From Blautia sp. (GTDB taxonomy: Bacteria > Bacillota > Clostridia > Lachnospirales > Lachnospiraceae): a DNA stretch of 23,121 nucleotides. Positions 13,847 to 21,981 of the stretch are shown here, in pieces. Position 1 is the first letter of the stretch. Every line of letters starts with the position of its first letter. The DNA lies in the NCBI GenBank assembly GCA_030841965.1, contig JAUUSJ010000056.1, positions 1-23,121 of the forward strand, written 5' to 3'. The notes beneath the pieces are model-generated. The model saw only the letters and a list, made by a program, of their open reading frames with translations. It was not told the origin of the DNA and made no database searches. The position numbers were made by a program, and so were the translations under genes.

Positions 13847-15883
13847 ATGGATTATAAGTACCTGAATAGTCCCTTAAACATTGGTACAATGCAAGTAAAG
13901 AATCGTACGGTCATGACATCGATCACAATGATGTACTGTGAAGAAGGACCAGATGGCGGTTATGTCAATGACAAGCTTTTAAACTTTTATCTTGAACGTG
14001 CAAAAGGTGGAGTCGGATTACTGATTGCTGGTGGTGTTGCGACTGATAATTATGTGGGATACGAAACTATGATGCGTCTAAATGATGACCGCTATATTGA
14101 TGGATTCAAGAAATTAGCAGATGGCGTACACAAGAATGGATGTAAATTATGTCTTCAATTTTTACAAACAGGTCGTTACGGCAGCACAAAAGCCGTTTTT
14201 GGAGATGTTAATACATTATCAGCTTCGTCAGTTCCAACAACATTCACACCAGATGTTCCAAGAGAAATGACAAAAGAAGAAATTGATATGACGATCGCGC
14301 ATGCAGCAGAAGCTGCAATCCGTGCAAAGAAAGCTGATGTGGATGCTATTGAAATTTGTGCAAATTCTGGTTATATGATTTCTCAATTTTTATCTGAAGT
14401 GACTAATAAACGTACAGATGAATACGGTGGATGTTTTGAAAATCGATGTCGTTTTGGTTTAGAAATGATTCAGGCAGTACGAAGTGCCGTAGGTGATGAT
14501 TATCCTCTTATTCTTCGTGTTGCAGGAAATCAATTTATGCCAGGAGGATACGGATTAGATGAAAGTATCGAATTTTGTAAACTTGCTGTTGATGCAGGAA
14601 TTAATGCAATTGATGTAACAGGTGGATGGCATGAAACAATCATCCCACAGCTTCCTGCTGATGTCCCAAATGGTGCTTTTGTATATCTGGCTGAAGGCGT
14701 TAAAAATGCTGTTTCTGTCCCTGTTATCTCCAGTAATCGCCATACCGATCCAAAAGAAGCAGAAGCAGTTCTCGCTTGTGGTCAGGCCGATTTTATCGGT
14801 TTATGCAGGACTCTTCTGGCAGATCCATATTGGCCAAACAAAGCATTTGAAGGAAAAGAAAATGAAATCCGAAAATGTCTGGCATGCAATCAGGGTTGCT
14901 TTGCAAATGTTTTTAATCATAAGCCTGGCAAATGTCTTTTTAACTCCTATGTAGGGCGTGAAGCAGAAGAACTTGCAATCGAGCCTGCCAAGAGACTAAA
15001 AAATATTCTTGTAGTTGGTGCTGGTGTCGCTGGCTGTGAATTTGCTTACCGAGCTGCAAGTCGTGGACATAAAGTAACCATCTGGGAACAGACAAATCAA
15101 ATCGGAGGAATGGTCAATATAGCAGCAATTCCACCTGCCAAATCTGAATTTCATAATATAACGTCCTATCTTCTTGCTATGTTGCAAAAATATGAAATTC
15201 CTATCATATATAACAAAAAAGCGACAGCAGATGAGATTATACATACTGATTTTGATGAAGTTGTTATTGCCACAGGCTCCACTGCAAAACGAATCCCTGT
15301 TTCTGTTCCAGAGGGAATCCCTGTTTATACAGCAGAAGAAATATTAAAACAGGAAAAAATCGCTGGCAAAAATGTTCTTGTCATTGGTGGAGGTTCCGTA
15401 GGATGCGAAACTGCTGATTATATGGCTCATGAAGCTTCTATCAGTCCAGAAAAGCTTTATTTCTTATTAACACAGCAGGCAGAAGCACCAGACTTTCTGG
15501 CAAAAATGTTAGTAGGAAATTCTAGAAATATTGCCATTGTGGATATTGCCCATATTGGAGCTAATTATGATTTTGGATGTGCGTGGCCGATTATGAAAGA
15601 CATGAAAAGGTTAGGTGTAAAAATGTATCCAAAAGCAAAACTTCTTGGAATTGATGAAAAAGGATATCATATTGAAGCCTTTAATAAAAAGACAAAAGAA
15701 ACTTATATAGTAAATGCTCCTGTTGACACGGTTGTCCTGGCTGTTGGATATGCCTCTAATCAGGAACTTGCAAAAGAATTAGAAGGTTATGGAAGAAAAG
15801 TCCATAATATCGGAGATTCCTGTAAGGTAGGAAAAGTAATGGATGCCATTTATATGGCAGATAATCTGGCCGCATCTATTTAA
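13847..15883 (+). CDS. FadH/enoate-reductase-like FMN/4Fe-4S/FAD oxidoreductase
   Basis: The 678-residue protein has the full two-part architecture: an old-yellow-enzyme TIM barrel (1 to about 340), a 4Fe-4S ligand set Cys344, 347, 351 and 363 (CX2CX3CX11C), then two dinucleotide folds (VVGAGVAGCE at 389-398; VIGGGSVGCE at 512-521). The usual HxxH of old yellow enzymes is replaced by CANS (171-174). Tyr176 (SGYMISQFL) and His262 (GGWHETIIP) match the catalytic Tyr and His of E. coli 2,4-dienoyl-CoA reductase FadH. So it is read as a reductase of a conjugated acid or its CoA ester using NAD(P)H. Relatives also include clostridial enoate reductase and BaiCD/BaiH. AAGGAGG precedes the ATG. It is the first gene of the operon. 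Confidence 0.85.
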   Translation: MDYKYLNSPLNIGTMQVKNRTVMTSITMMYCEEGPDGGYVNDKLLNFYLERAKGGVGLLIAGGVATDNYVGYETMMRLNDDRYIDGFKKLADGVHKNGCKLCLQFLQTGRYGSTKAVFGDVNTLSASSVPTTFTPDVPREMTKEEIDMTIAHAAEAAIRAKKADVDAIEICANSGYMISQFLSEVTNKRTDEYGGCFENRCRFGLEMIQAVRSAVGDDYPLILRVAGNQFMPGGYGLDESIEFCKLAVDAGINAIDVTGGWHETIIPQLPADVPNGAFVYLAEGVKNAVSVPVISSNRHTDPKEAEAVLACGQADFIGLCRTLLADPYWPNKAFEGKENEIRKCLACNQGCFANVFNHKPGKCLFNSYVGREAEELAIEPAKRLKNILVVGAGVAGCEFAYRAASRGHKVTIWEQTNQIGGMVNIAAIPPAKSEFHNITSYLLAMLQKYEIPIIYNKKATADEIIHTDFDEVVIATGSTAKRIPVSVPEGIPVYTAEEILKQEKIAGKNVLVIGGGSVGCETADYMAHEASISPEKLYFLLTQQAEAPDFLAKMLVGNSRNIAIVDIAHIGANYDFGCAWPIMKDMKRLGVKMYPKAKLLGIDEKGYHIEAFNKKTKETYIVNAPVDTVVLAVGYASNQELAKELEGYGRKVHNIGDSCKVGKVMDAIYMADNLAASI

Positions 15884-15939
15884 TAAGAATTGAATTTTAT
15901 TTTACATAATTATAAAAATAATCTAACGGAGGAAGAAAA

Positions 15940-17175
15940 ATGTCAAATCAAAAAATATTAGAAGGAATTAAAGTAGTAGAACTTGGAACTCACGTTGCTG
16001 TGCCATATTGTGCACGTGAATTAGGTGACATGGGGGCAGAAGTTATTAAAATTGAGCCGCCAGCAGGTGAATCGTATCGTGGAAAAATGGGTATGTTATT
16101 CCAACTCCCATTTCAAGAAGATTATGATGTTTTGTTCAATGCATATAATGTTGACAAAAAATCCCTTTCTCTCAATTTAAAAGATGAAGATGCCAAAGAA
16201 GCATTTATTAAATTATTGGGTACAGCAGACATATTTGTATCTAATACCCGGGAAGAAGTATTGGGACGTCTTGGACTGAGTTTTGAATTTTTGCAAGAAA
16301 AATATCCCAAATTAATTATTGGTAATGTAAGCGGATATGGAAACAAAGGTGAAGATAAGAATAAAAAAGGTTATGATGCTTCCAGTTTCTGGAGTCCATC
16401 TGGAATGCTCCAGGAATGGAATTTCCAAGATAATGATTATGCATTCAAACCATTTTATGGCTTCGGCGATGCCGTTGCAGCTTCTCAGTTGACCTCTGGT
16501 ATCCTTGCAGCACTTTATCATAGAGGCGTAACTGGAAAAGGTGATATTGTACGTGTTTCATTATTGGCAACAGGTCTTTGGACTAATGTTTGTGGTCTGA
16601 TCCGTTACCAGGATGGTCAAAACTTCCCAAGACCTTATAATGAACCAATTGTACCTCTTGACAACTTCATGAAAACGAAAGACGGAAAATATTTCTTATG
16701 TTCTGAAGAAAACTGGTCGGCACGTTATAAAATCTGGTTAAAATTAATGGGAAGAGAAGATTTAATGGATGATCCAAACTGGAATTCTATGAGAGGTTAT
16801 GTTAATAGAAAGGATATTCCCAATAAGGTGGATATGTTAAAAGAATGTGTTGCAAATCATACATCAGAAGAATTAGATGAAGCATTAAAAGATAGTGGTG
16901 CAATCTATGAATATTTGGAAGAAACAGAAAATATCATGGACAATCAGCAGGCATGGGCAAATGATATTTTCGCAAAAGTAGAAATGAGAAACGGAAAAGA
17001 GTCTGTCATCACAAATGCTCCAATTCGTTTTGCATCTCAGCCAGATCCTGATGGAGAGCATATAACAGCCCGTAAATTGGGAGAAGATGGAGATGTCATC
17101 TTAAAAGAACTTGGTTTCTCTGGTGAAAAAATTGCAGAAATGATAGAAAGGAAAGCAGTTGTTATAAGAAAATAA
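15940..17175 (+). CDS. family III (CaiB/BaiF/FldA-type) acyl-CoA transferase
   Basis: The 411-residue protein starts LEGIKVVELGTHVAVPYCAREL, the family III opening, with AEVIKIEPPAGE at 33-44. The likely catalytic Asp146 is in GYDASSFW, where the family forms an aspartyl-CoA intermediate. Remembered similarity is strongest to FldA/HadA-like enzymes of clostridial amino-acid fermentation (YN.DKKSLSLNLK, QAWANDIF, a C-terminal ...VIRK), which swap CoA between aryl or alkyl enoates and their reduced products. CarA of caffeate respiration has the corresponding role. CGGAGG precedes the ATG; the gap to the previous gene is 56 bases. Here it would load CoA onto the unsaturated acid using the reduced acyl-CoA as donor, which saves ATP. 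Confidence 0.85.
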   Translation: MSNQKILEGIKVVELGTHVAVPYCARELGDMGAEVIKIEPPAGESYRGKMGMLFQLPFQEDYDVLFNAYNVDKKSLSLNLKDEDAKEAFIKLLGTADIFVSNTREEVLGRLGLSFEFLQEKYPKLIIGNVSGYGNKGEDKNKKGYDASSFWSPSGMLQEWNFQDNDYAFKPFYGFGDAVAASQLTSGILAALYHRGVTGKGDIVRVSLLATGLWTNVCGLIRYQDGQNFPRPYNEPIVPLDNFMKTKDGKYFLCSEENWSARYKIWLKLMGREDLMDDPNWNSMRGYVNRKDIPNKVDMLKECVANHTSEELDEALKDSGAIYEYLEETENIMDNQQAWANDIFAKVEMRNGKESVITNAPIRFASQPDPDGEHITARKLGEDGDVILKELGFSGEKIAEMIERKAVVIRK

Positions 17176-17198
17176 CAATTATCTTTGAGGAAATAATT

Positions 17199-18818
17199 AT
17201 GGGATATGAATTGATTCAAAAAACAATCCCTGAACAATTAACACATATAGCTCACCTAAGTCCGAACAAGACAGCCTATTACTTTCCAATGGAAAATATA
17301 CGTTTTAGTTTTAAAGAAATGAAACAATATGCTGATCAAGTTTCCAAATCTTTACTGGCATTAGGTCTAAAGCATGGTGATCATATTGGAATTTGGAGTT
17401 ATAATTGCTCTGCCTGGGTTAAGCTCCTTTTTGGGGCTGCTCAGATTGGAGTAATTGTTGTCCCTTTTAATATTTGCTATAAACATGAAGAACTTGAAGC
17501 CTTATGTATTCGGGGAGATTTAAATGCACTGTTTTTAATGGAAAATCAAAAAAAAGAATCTTCACATTCGATAACAAATTCTTTTTTTCGTAATAATAGG
17601 ATTAAAAACCAATATCCTTTCCTCCGTTATGTCGTTTCTCTTGAACCAGAATCTGAAAGTCCTTATCTTAGTTGGAATGAATTTATAAAGATGGGAGAAG
17701 GAGTTTCTGAATTGGTTTTGGAAACTGCGATTGCAAAAGTGACACTTCAAGATGATTACTTAATTCAATATACTTCTGGAACTACATCTGCACCAAAGGG
17801 TGCTGTCCTTTATCAGTATGGAGTTATGAATACAGCCAAAGCTTATTCTCATCTACTGCATCTCGATGAAAATGACTGTACCTGTGTACCTTTGCCTCTT
17901 TTTCACTGTTTCGGAAATATCTTAACTCTGCTTGGCGGACTTATTTCAGGTAGTACTACTATCTATTTAAGCTATTTTTCTCCTAAGAAAACGCTAACTA
18001 TCATACAGGAAGAAAAATGTACCTGCATGATGGGGGTTCCGACTATGTATTTTTCCATGCTGGGTACTCCTGATTTTGAAAAGTATGATTTAAGAAGCCT
18101 CGTAAAAGCTGGCATTGGCGGTTCCGTATGTCCTTATGAATTATGTAAACGAATTGCAACCAAATTCCATATGGATGGTTTAGTTGTCGGATATGGATTA
18201 TCAGAAGCTGCTTCTTTATGTACATTATCTGATATTGACGAAGCGGAAGAACAACGTATCGGTTCTGTAGGAAAGGCACTGCCTGGTCTTGAAGTATCTT
18301 TAGCCGATAACTCAGGAAAGGAAAATCCTTTTATTACAGAAGGAGAACTGCTCGTTCGTGGTTACGGTGTCATGAAACACTATTATAAAGATAAGGAACA
18401 TACAGCCTACGCACTAGATCAGGATGGCTGGCTCCATTCTGGCGACTTGGGAAGAAGAAATCAAGATGGAAGTTTTCAGGTAATCGGACGGATAAAAGAT
18501 ATTATCATAAAAGGAGGAGAAAATATTTCTCCTAGTAGTGTAGAAGAGCGATTATTGACCATGGATAATATAAAAGAATGTCAATGTGTAGGAGTTCCAG
18601 ATAAAAAATATGGAGAAACAATATGTGCATGTATCATTTCAAAAAAAGGAGATGAGATTCCTCTAAAAGAGATTCAAAACTATTTAAAAGATAAAATAGC
18701 CGATTATAAAATTCCTGACTATGTTTTAATAATGGAGTCTTTTCCAATCAATGGATCAGGAAAAATAATAAAAGCAGAACTGGCAGAAATAGCAAAATCT
18801 TTGCTAAATTTGGGATAG
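17199..18818 (+). CDS. AMP-forming acyl-CoA ligase (CaiC/BaiB/CarB-like)
   Basis: The 539-residue protein belongs to the adenylate-forming family. The phosphate loop YTSGTTSAPKG (191-201) is present, as are YGLSEA (332-337), GWLHSGDLG (410-418), the hinge GRIKDIIIKGGENISP (430-445) and the C-terminal catalytic Lys522 in GSGKIIKAEL. It activates a free acid with ATP and CoA. Substrate specificity cannot be assigned. Weak GAGG lies 10 bases before the ATG, 23 bases after the transferase stop. In a caffeate-type pathway this enzyme primes the cycle, after which the CoA-transferase recycles CoA. Confidence 0.88.
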   Translation: MGYELIQKTIPEQLTHIAHLSPNKTAYYFPMENIRFSFKEMKQYADQVSKSLLALGLKHGDHIGIWSYNCSAWVKLLFGAAQIGVIVVPFNICYKHEELEALCIRGDLNALFLMENQKKESSHSITNSFFRNNRIKNQYPFLRYVVSLEPESESPYLSWNEFIKMGEGVSELVLETAIAKVTLQDDYLIQYTSGTTSAPKGAVLYQYGVMNTAKAYSHLLHLDENDCTCVPLPLFHCFGNILTLLGGLISGSTTIYLSYFSPKKTLTIIQEEKCTCMMGVPTMYFSMLGTPDFEKYDLRSLVKAGIGGSVCPYELCKRIATKFHMDGLVVGYGLSEAASLCTLSDIDEAEEQRIGSVGKALPGLEVSLADNSGKENPFITEGELLVRGYGVMKHYYKDKEHTAYALDQDGWLHSGDLGRRNQDGSFQVIGRIKDIIIKGGENISPSSVEERLLTMDNIKECQCVGVPDKKYGETICACIISKKGDEIPLKEIQNYLKDKIADYKIPDYVLIMESFPINGSGKIIKAELAEIAKSLLNLG

Positions 18819-18827
18819 GAGGAAATG

Positions 18828-19961
18828 ATGAATAAATTATTGACAGAAGAGCAATTGGATCTTATTAATCTGGTTGCTGAATTTGGAAAAAATGAAGTAG
18901 AACCAATTGCAGCTGAGTGTGATCGAAGCGGTAAATTTCCTTGGGATACCTATCAAAAAGCTTTTGATATGGGACTGCATATGATGGATATTCCTTATGA
19001 ACTTGGTGGAGCAGGAATTGATTTTGAAACTTCCCTTATTTTAACAGAGGAACTGGCAAAATATGATTCTGGTTTTGCTACCAGTGTCGGTGCTGTGGGA
19101 CTTGCTGCAAAAGCCGTTATTATGGGAAAAGACCCAAAATTAATTAAAAAATTTGCCGATATTGTAAGTGAGGGAAAATTTGCAGCATTTTGTCTGACAG
19201 AGCCAAACGCTGGAAGCGATGCGAGTGCAACAAAAACAACAGCAGTACTTGATGGTGATGAATGGGTTTTAAATGGACGAAAATGCTTTATCACCAATGG
19301 TGGTGTATCTGGTGTATATATTGTTTTTGCCATGACAGATTTTTCAAAAGGAACCCACGGAATCTCAGCATTTCTGGTAGAGGCCAACAGAAAAGGGCTT
19401 TCAGTAGGAAAAGAAGAAGATAAACTTGGAATTCGTCTATCTAATACCAGCGATGTTGTTTTAGAAGATGTTCGGATTCCAAAAGAAAATCTGATTGGAA
19501 AAGAAGGTATGGGATTTCCAATTGCCATGCTTACTTTAGACCGAGCACGTCCAGTAGCTGGAGCTGCCGCAGTTGGAGTTGCGCAACGTGCGATTGATGA
19601 ATGTGTTAAATACATGAAACAAAGAAAAACATTTGGAAGACCTCTGGCGAAACATCAGGCTCTTCAGTTTAAAATTGCAGATATGGAAATGCAGTGTGAA
19701 GTTGCCAGACAGTATATTAGATATGTTGGTAAACTCGTAGATAATGGAAAGCCATACTCAGAAGAAGCTGCTATCTCAAAAGCATTTGCTTCTGATGCTG
19801 CAATGAAAATTACAGTAGAAGCCGTTCAAATTCTTGGCGGATACGGATATTCAAGAGAATACCCAGTTGAAAAATTAATGCGTGATGCAAAAATTTTCCA
19901 GATATTTGAAGGAACAAATGAAATCCAGCGTATAGTAATTGCTGGACAGGTATTAAAATAG
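18828..19961 (+). CDS. acyl-CoA dehydrogenase used as enoyl-CoA reductase
   Basis: This 377-residue FAD enzyme has the family marks CLTEPNAGSDASATKT, the RARPVAGAAAVGVAQRA helix, QRKTFGRPLAKHQALQFK and the C-terminal FEGTNEIQR with the catalytic Glu. I start it at the second of two adjacent ATGs (18828) because GGAGG is five bases before it; 18825 would leave only two. It follows the ligase stop by nine bases. Linked directly to etfB and etfA, it is best read as the reductase subunit of an ETF complex (like CarC or butyryl-CoA dehydrogenase) running in the enoyl-CoA reducing direction. With the neighbouring etfA broken, its electron supply is in doubt. Confidence 0.88.
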   Translation: MNKLLTEEQLDLINLVAEFGKNEVEPIAAECDRSGKFPWDTYQKAFDMGLHMMDIPYELGGAGIDFETSLILTEELAKYDSGFATSVGAVGLAAKAVIMGKDPKLIKKFADIVSEGKFAAFCLTEPNAGSDASATKTTAVLDGDEWVLNGRKCFITNGGVSGVYIVFAMTDFSKGTHGISAFLVEANRKGLSVGKEEDKLGIRLSNTSDVVLEDVRIPKENLIGKEGMGFPIAMLTLDRARPVAGAAAVGVAQRAIDECVKYMKQRKTFGRPLAKHQALQFKIADMEMQCEVARQYIRYVGKLVDNGKPYSEEAAISKAFASDAAMKITVEAVQILGGYGYSREYPVEKLMRDAKIFQIFEGTNEIQRIVIAGQVLK

Positions 19962-19977
19962 ACAGGAGGAAAACGGA

Positions 19978-20766
19978 ATGAGAATTGCAGTTTGTATCAA
20001 GCAGGTGCCCGATACATCAGAAATTAAAATCGATCCGATAAAACATACCCTGATACGAGATGGTGTACCAGCTATTGTAAATCCTTATGATAAAAATGCA
20101 GTGGAAGCCGCTGTTCAATTAAAGGAAAGACATGGCGGTGAAGTTACTGTCATTACCATGGGACTTCCATCTGCAAAAAAAGCTTTAAAAGAATGTATTT
20201 CTTTAGGTTGCGATAAAGCGTATCTGGTCACAGATCGTGCTTTTGGTGGAGCTGACACATATGCAACTAGTTATACATTAGCATCTGCGATTGAAAAACT
20301 TGGACCATTTGACCTGATTCTTTGCGGCAAGCAGGCCATCGACGGAGACACAGGCCAGACAGGAAGCAGTATGTCTGCCCATCTTGGAATCCCCCAATTA
20401 ACTTATGTATTAGGAATTGAAGTTGATGGAAAAAATGTAAAAGTACAACGTGAGGTAGAAGAAGGAACTATGGTTTTAGAAGCAAATATGCCTGCTCTTA
20501 TCACAGTAGGAAAAGACATTAACATGCCTCGTTATCCATCTATACGTTCTAAAATTGATTCCTATCATGCGGAAATCGAAGAAATCCATTTAGATGATCT
20601 TCCAAATATTGACACTACAAAGATTGGTTTAAAAGGAAGTCCAACAAGAGTGAAAAAATCTTTCACACCAGACAAAACGAAAAATGGAATTAAAATTAGT
20701 GGAGTGGGAAGTGCTACAGCTACTAGCGGGCTACTTCAATATCTTGTAGAAAAAGGATTCGTGTAG
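19978..20766 (+). CDS. etfB: electron transfer flavoprotein beta subunit
   Basis: The 262-residue protein begins MRIAVCIKQVPDTSEIKIDP and contains NPYDKNAVEAA, VITMGLPSAKKALKE and CGKQAIDGDTGQTGS, the nucleotide-binding loop that in bifurcating ETFs holds FAD near EtfB. AGGAGG precedes the ATG, 16 bases after the dehydrogenase stop. With EtfA it would pass electrons from NADH to the acyl-CoA dehydrogenase, possibly coupled to ferredoxin reduction as in the caffeyl-CoA reductase complex. Bifurcation itself cannot be proven from this subunit. It is complete, unlike the etfA that follows. Confidence 0.93.
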   Translation: MRIAVCIKQVPDTSEIKIDPIKHTLIRDGVPAIVNPYDKNAVEAAVQLKERHGGEVTVITMGLPSAKKALKECISLGCDKAYLVTDRAFGGADTYATSYTLASAIEKLGPFDLILCGKQAIDGDTGQTGSSMSAHLGIPQLTYVLGIEVDGKNVKVQREVEEGTMVLEANMPALITVGKDINMPRYPSIRSKIDSYHAEIEEIHLDDLPNIDTTKIGLKGSPTRVKKSFTPDKTKNGIKISGVGSATATSGLLQYLVEKGFV

Positions 20767-20778
20767 GAGGTAAGAAGC

Positions 20779-21060
20779 ATGGAGTTAAAAGATTATAAAA
20801 ATATCTGGGTCTATGTTGAGACCTTTGAGAATAAACCCAAAAGTGTTGGTCTTGAATTATTAGGACAAGCAAGAAATCTTGCAAATCAGTTAAATGAAAA
20901 AGTAACTGCTGTTATTATGTGTACTGACGGAACAGAGGCAATAAAAGAATCGATTGCCTATGGCGCTGATGAAGTATATGTTTTAGAAAGTGAAGAATAT
21001 ACATATTTTGATGCAAAATATGGACTATTTCTTTTTCTTTCTTTATCATGCTGTACCTAG
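20779..21060 (+). pseudogene. etfA: electron transfer flavoprotein alpha subunit, truncated
   Basis: Only the N-terminal part of EtfA is present: IWVYVETFENKPKSVGLELL, ARNLANQL and YGADEVYVLESEEYTYFDAK. At about residue 80 (near 21018) the similarity stops and a 13-residue hydrophobic tail (YGLFLFLSLSCCT) leads to a stop. A normal EtfA is about 320-400 residues, with the FAD-binding domain at the C-terminal end, so this fragment lacks it. AGGAGG precedes the ATG. The sequence beyond is mobile-element debris, so the gene was cut by an insertion or by a deletion at its edge. The missing part could lie beyond the window if an element sits inside the gene. Confidence 0.85.
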
Positions 21061-21165
21061 CATTTTTTCTACACTTTCTCACCCATCTACACTTTATAGA
21101 GCTTTATCATTCACCATGGTTCAAGTTTTATTTGTCGTAAATTTGTCGTAAAATTTAAGAAATTA

Positions 21166-21500
21166 GGGCGGGAATTCTCGGTTACTTGTATCCGAGATGA
21201 AAGCCCCATTTTTTATAATTACAAGTTGCAATCTCATAAATGATATGATATACTGTCCATACATTCGAACATTGATAACTGTATATAGGGAGTTGTGCCA
21301 AGAAATCTCATGCGATAACCAAGCTCCTTTGGCACGTAAAATATACAAGGTACAAATGTACGATACACTCTATAGGGTAGGAACTATCCGAATTCACGCC
21401 TGTGGACACTATGTAAGACTTGGCAAATACAGTTTTTCGTATTTATCAAGCAACGGTGGATGAAGCAGGAAGCTCGGTAACTTGTTGCCGAGTAGTTCAC
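21166..21500 (+). mobile_element. IS200/IS605-derived element (PATE-like) with matched end hairpins
   Basis: Two 20-nt imperfect palindromes bound the segment: CTCGGTTACTTGTATCCGAG (21177-21196, inside an outer GGGC/GCCC stem at 21166-21206) and CTCGGTAACTTGTTGCCGAG (21473-21492). They are 17/20 identical. The second is followed by TAGTTCAC, the usual right end of clostridial IS200/IS605 elements. There is no tnpA. The inside is mostly degenerate apart from a TnpB tail. Subterminal hairpins of this sort are what the single-strand transposase TnpA binds, so this looks like a non-autonomous or decayed element. Exact cleavage sites are not determined; the left end should lie some bases before 21166. 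Confidence 0.65.
21374..21500 (+). pseudogene. tnpB C-terminal remnant with omega-RNA-like 3' end
   Basis: RVGTIRIHACGHYVRL (from 21374) resembles the extreme C-terminus of clostridial TnpB proteins (VGT..I.ACG..VRL). The frame stops at 21463, while a second frame continues ATVDEAGSSVTC, the other common TnpB ending, so a frameshift lies between them. The following hairpin and TAGTTCAC correspond to the place where TnpB guide (omega) RNAs end. The catalytic domain is absent. Any RNA from here would be a scaffold relic whose guide would be the sequence right after 21500. Confidence 0.55.
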
Positions 21501-21537
21501 ATGGAGATACTTAAAAATACCAAGGCTCATAGAAATT

Positions 21538-21573
21538 TTATCTTGTGAAAATCGTATCGATTTCACAAGATAA
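21538..21573. repeat. long hairpin downstream of the IS-derived element
   Basis: TTATCTTGTGAAAATCG (21538-21554) pairs with CGATTTCACAAGATAA (21558-21573) around a 3-base loop, with a single extra A. It has no U-run on either side. It may be an operator or the end of another small element. Confidence 0.5.
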
Positions 21574-21667
21574 TCGCAATTATTGTGTATTGAATTTCTC
21601 TCTGTTCGCTCTCACTTCGTTTGTTAAAATAGGTTGAAGCGGCGAGGAAGCCGTGAGGAAGCCATGA

Positions 21668-21919
21668 AAAGCAATAGATTTTATTTGTTCATTTCCTCGA
21701 CAAGGTAAGTCAATTGCTACACCATCTAATATCGCATCTTGTAAGCCTAATGATGGCTTTGCTTCTCTTGTATCTTGCGATATCGATCAATATAAAGACA
21801 CAAAAGCCATCAAGAAAACCTTAACGATTCCTGCATGGATGAATGATAGAGCTATCTCTATGGGGATTAACTTCTCACAGGTTCTACAAGAAGCTCTTCT
21901 TACAAAGATACAGCAGTAA
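21668..21919 (+). pseudogene. hicB-type antitoxin, C-terminal remnant
   Basis: An open frame of 83 codons with no start codon reads ...ATPSNI..., NDGFASLVSCDIDQY, KKTLTIPAWMNDRA and NFSQVLQEALL, the C-terminal half of HicB antitoxins: the end of the RNase-H-like fold and then a ribbon-helix-helix. A TGA closes the frame upstream (21665-21667), and an ATG at 21664 is out of frame. No hicA toxin is seen nearby. It is a leftover of a toxin-antitoxin locus, ended by the strong hairpin at 21923-21967. Confidence 0.65.
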
Positions 21920-21922
21920 ACA

Positions 21923-21967
21923 AAACGGCAGCAGAACAAGGATATTTTTCCTCATCTGCTGCCGTTT
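21923..21967. terminator. strong hairpin terminator between hicB remnant and phage cassette
   Basis: AAACGGCAGCAGA (21923-21935) and TCTGCTGCCGTTT (21955-21967) form a perfect 13-bp stem with a 19-base loop. Read leftwards the stem is followed by TTTTGTTT, which suits termination of the leftward cassette ending at 21982. It could serve both directions. Confidence 0.8.
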
Positions 21968-21981
21968 GGCATAAAACTAGA

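Noticed and set aside
18995..19615. 206-codon open frame antisense to the acyl-CoA dehydrogenase
   Set aside because: It is the complement of a well-supported gene in codon register, with a Ser/Pro/Thr-rich composition typical of antisense shadows.
21197..21463. 88-codon open frame as an intact gene
   Set aside because: Only its last about 30 codons look like protein (TnpB tail); the rest is degenerate sequence inside the IS-derived element.
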